A DNA stretch of 64,000 bases from Dehalococcoidia bacterium (GTDB lineage: Bacteria > Chloroflexota > Dehalococcoidia > DSTF01 > JACRBR01). Shown here in pieces: positions 63,046-64,000 of this stretch; position 1 is the stretch's first letter, and each line of letters starts with the position of its first letter. Under the pieces are notes generated by a model that ran no database searches, was not told where the DNA came from, and saw nothing but the letters and a program-made list of their open reading frames with translations. The position numbers and the translations under genes were made by a program. The stretch is taken from contig JAJTXQ010000049.1 of the NCBI GenBank assembly GCA_021462855.1, positions 88,743 through 152,742 of the forward strand, written 5' to 3'.

Positions 63046-64000
63046 TCGAGCTGGCAGTCCTCGGGGCGGAGGTCCGGGCGGAGCGCGCTGAAGATCGGGA
63101 AGCGCAGGAAGCCGTCGCGCGACCATTCGCTGAAGCGCACATGGCAGACCAGGGATGGCTCGACCCAGTAGATGAGCCGCGCAATTGGCGGGGGGTCGTT
63201 GAACGCTGGCGCGTCGACGACGCCGGGTTCGAGCAGCGACACGAGGGCGCGCGCCTCGACATCGTTCAGGCCGCCGCTGACGGCGCCGACGTATTCGAAG
63301 CGGCCGTCCTCGTAGCCGCCGAGCAGGAGCTGGCTGAACGGCTCGCCGCGCCGCCGCGCGCCGCCGAACGTGTACCCGCCGACGACGAAGTCACCGCTCT
63401 GCAGCGCGCGTACCTCGAGCCACGCCTTCGAGCGCTCGCCGGGCGTGTACATGCTCGTCTTCTCTTTCGCGACGACGCCCTCGAGCCGCCGCGCGACGAC
63501 GGCTTCGAAGAACGCGATGCCCTCGTCATCGACAAAGTCGACGGCGGAGAGCTCGGCCGACGCGCGCACGACGTTGTGAAGCGCGTTCTTCCGCTGCCAG
63601 AGCGGCCGGTCAGACATCGGCCGCCCGTCGAGCCAGAGCAGGTCGAAGGCCTGGTACGACAGCTGGCCGGCGACCTTGCGCGGCTTGAGCAGGTCTTCCG
63701 GCGGGCGGTCGCGCTCCAGGAGGGCATGGAGCCGCGGGCGCAGCGCGTCGAACTCCGGCTGGCCCTCGGCGCCGAGCACGACGACCTCGCCATCGAGGAT
63801 CGCCTCGCGCGCGGTGATGAGGCCGGGCAAGTGGTTCAGTTCCGGGATGTGCGGCGCGAGGTCGACGCCGTTGCGCGCGACGAGGCGCAGGTGCCCGTCG
63901 CGGATGTGCGCCATGGCGCGCAGCCCGCCCCACATGAGTTCGAAGATATGGTCGGGCGAGTCAAACGGCTGCCTGCCGGCGGTGGCCAGCATCGGCGCGA
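63042..64000 (-). CDS. ATP-dependent DNA ligase-like (LigD ligase domain family), apparently lacking motif I lysine; 5' end may extend past window
   Basis: DGEVVVLGAEGQPEFDAL, EGVVAKEKTSMYTPGERSKAWLEVRA, FDLLWLDGRP; motif I region FELMWGGLRAMAH. Confidence 0.85.
   Translation of the reverse strand, partial: APMLATAGRQPFDSPDHIFELMWGGLRAMAHIRDGHLRLVARNGVDLAPHIPELNHLPGLITAREAILDGEVVVLGAEGQPEFDALRPRLHALLERDRPPEDLLKPRKVAGQLSYQAFDLLWLDGRPMSDRPLWQRKNALHNVVRASAELSAVDFVDDEGIAFFEAVVARRLEGVVAKEKTSMYTPGERSKAWLEVRALQSGDFVVGGYTFGGARRRGEPFSQLLLGGYEDGRFEYVGAVSGGLNDVEARALVSLLEPGVVDAPAFNDPPPIARLIYWVEPSLVCHVRFSEWSRDGFLRFPIFSALRPDLRPEDCQLD

Noticed and set aside
1-64000. CRISPR arrays, transposons, prophage or tRNA/rRNA genes
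   Set aside because: No spaced identical repeats, no transposase/integrase/capsid-like ORFs and no recognisable tRNA or rRNA stretch seen by eye; a tRNAscan/Infernal run would be needed to exclude a small RNA.

Overview
This is a ~64 kb window of very GC-rich (about 70%) bacterial chromosome with dense, mostly operonic coding. It has no rRNA, tRNA, CRISPR array, transposase or phage gene that I can support. Gene content suggests a Chloroflexota-like (possibly Dehalococcoidia) organism; this is inference only. Recognisable blocks: an OmpR/PhoB-type two-component pair; M3 peptidase; a tandem two-domain nitrilase; an envelope-lipid/glycosyltransferase block; a TreZ-like GH13 enzyme; three alkaline-phosphatase-superfamily proteins; DUF4389 repeat proteins; an orphan ABC substrate-binding lipoprotein; CaiB/LLM enzymes; two LCP proteins; an EF-G paralogue; an ABC-F ATPase; an rplI-dnaB-dnaD-like-(double AAA+ helicase-loader-like)-patatin operon; purL; ispF; cysE-cysS; UspA/TrkA/K+ channel genes; pheA; a very large solenoid+vWA protein; recO; an FmdB zinc ribbon; and a partial ATP-dependent DNA ligase-like gene. 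Most interesting observations: (1) a fused tandem-AAA+ DnaC/DnaI-like protein in the dnaB operon; (2) a LigD-type ligase-like protein whose motif I lysine is Met; (3) at least 12 genes whose start codon sits 5-8 nt after a TANNNT -10 box, predicting widespread leaderless transcription; (4) DUF4389 repeats separated by an in-frame TAG with no canonical start afterwards but an SD-spaced ATC; (5) a ~1080-aa protein with N-terminal ~37-aa repeats and a C-terminal vWA domain, without an adjacent MoxR-type ATPase; (6) convergent genes repeatedly ending on a shared CTAG. All reading was by eye from the sequence and the supplied ORF track; no homology search was run.
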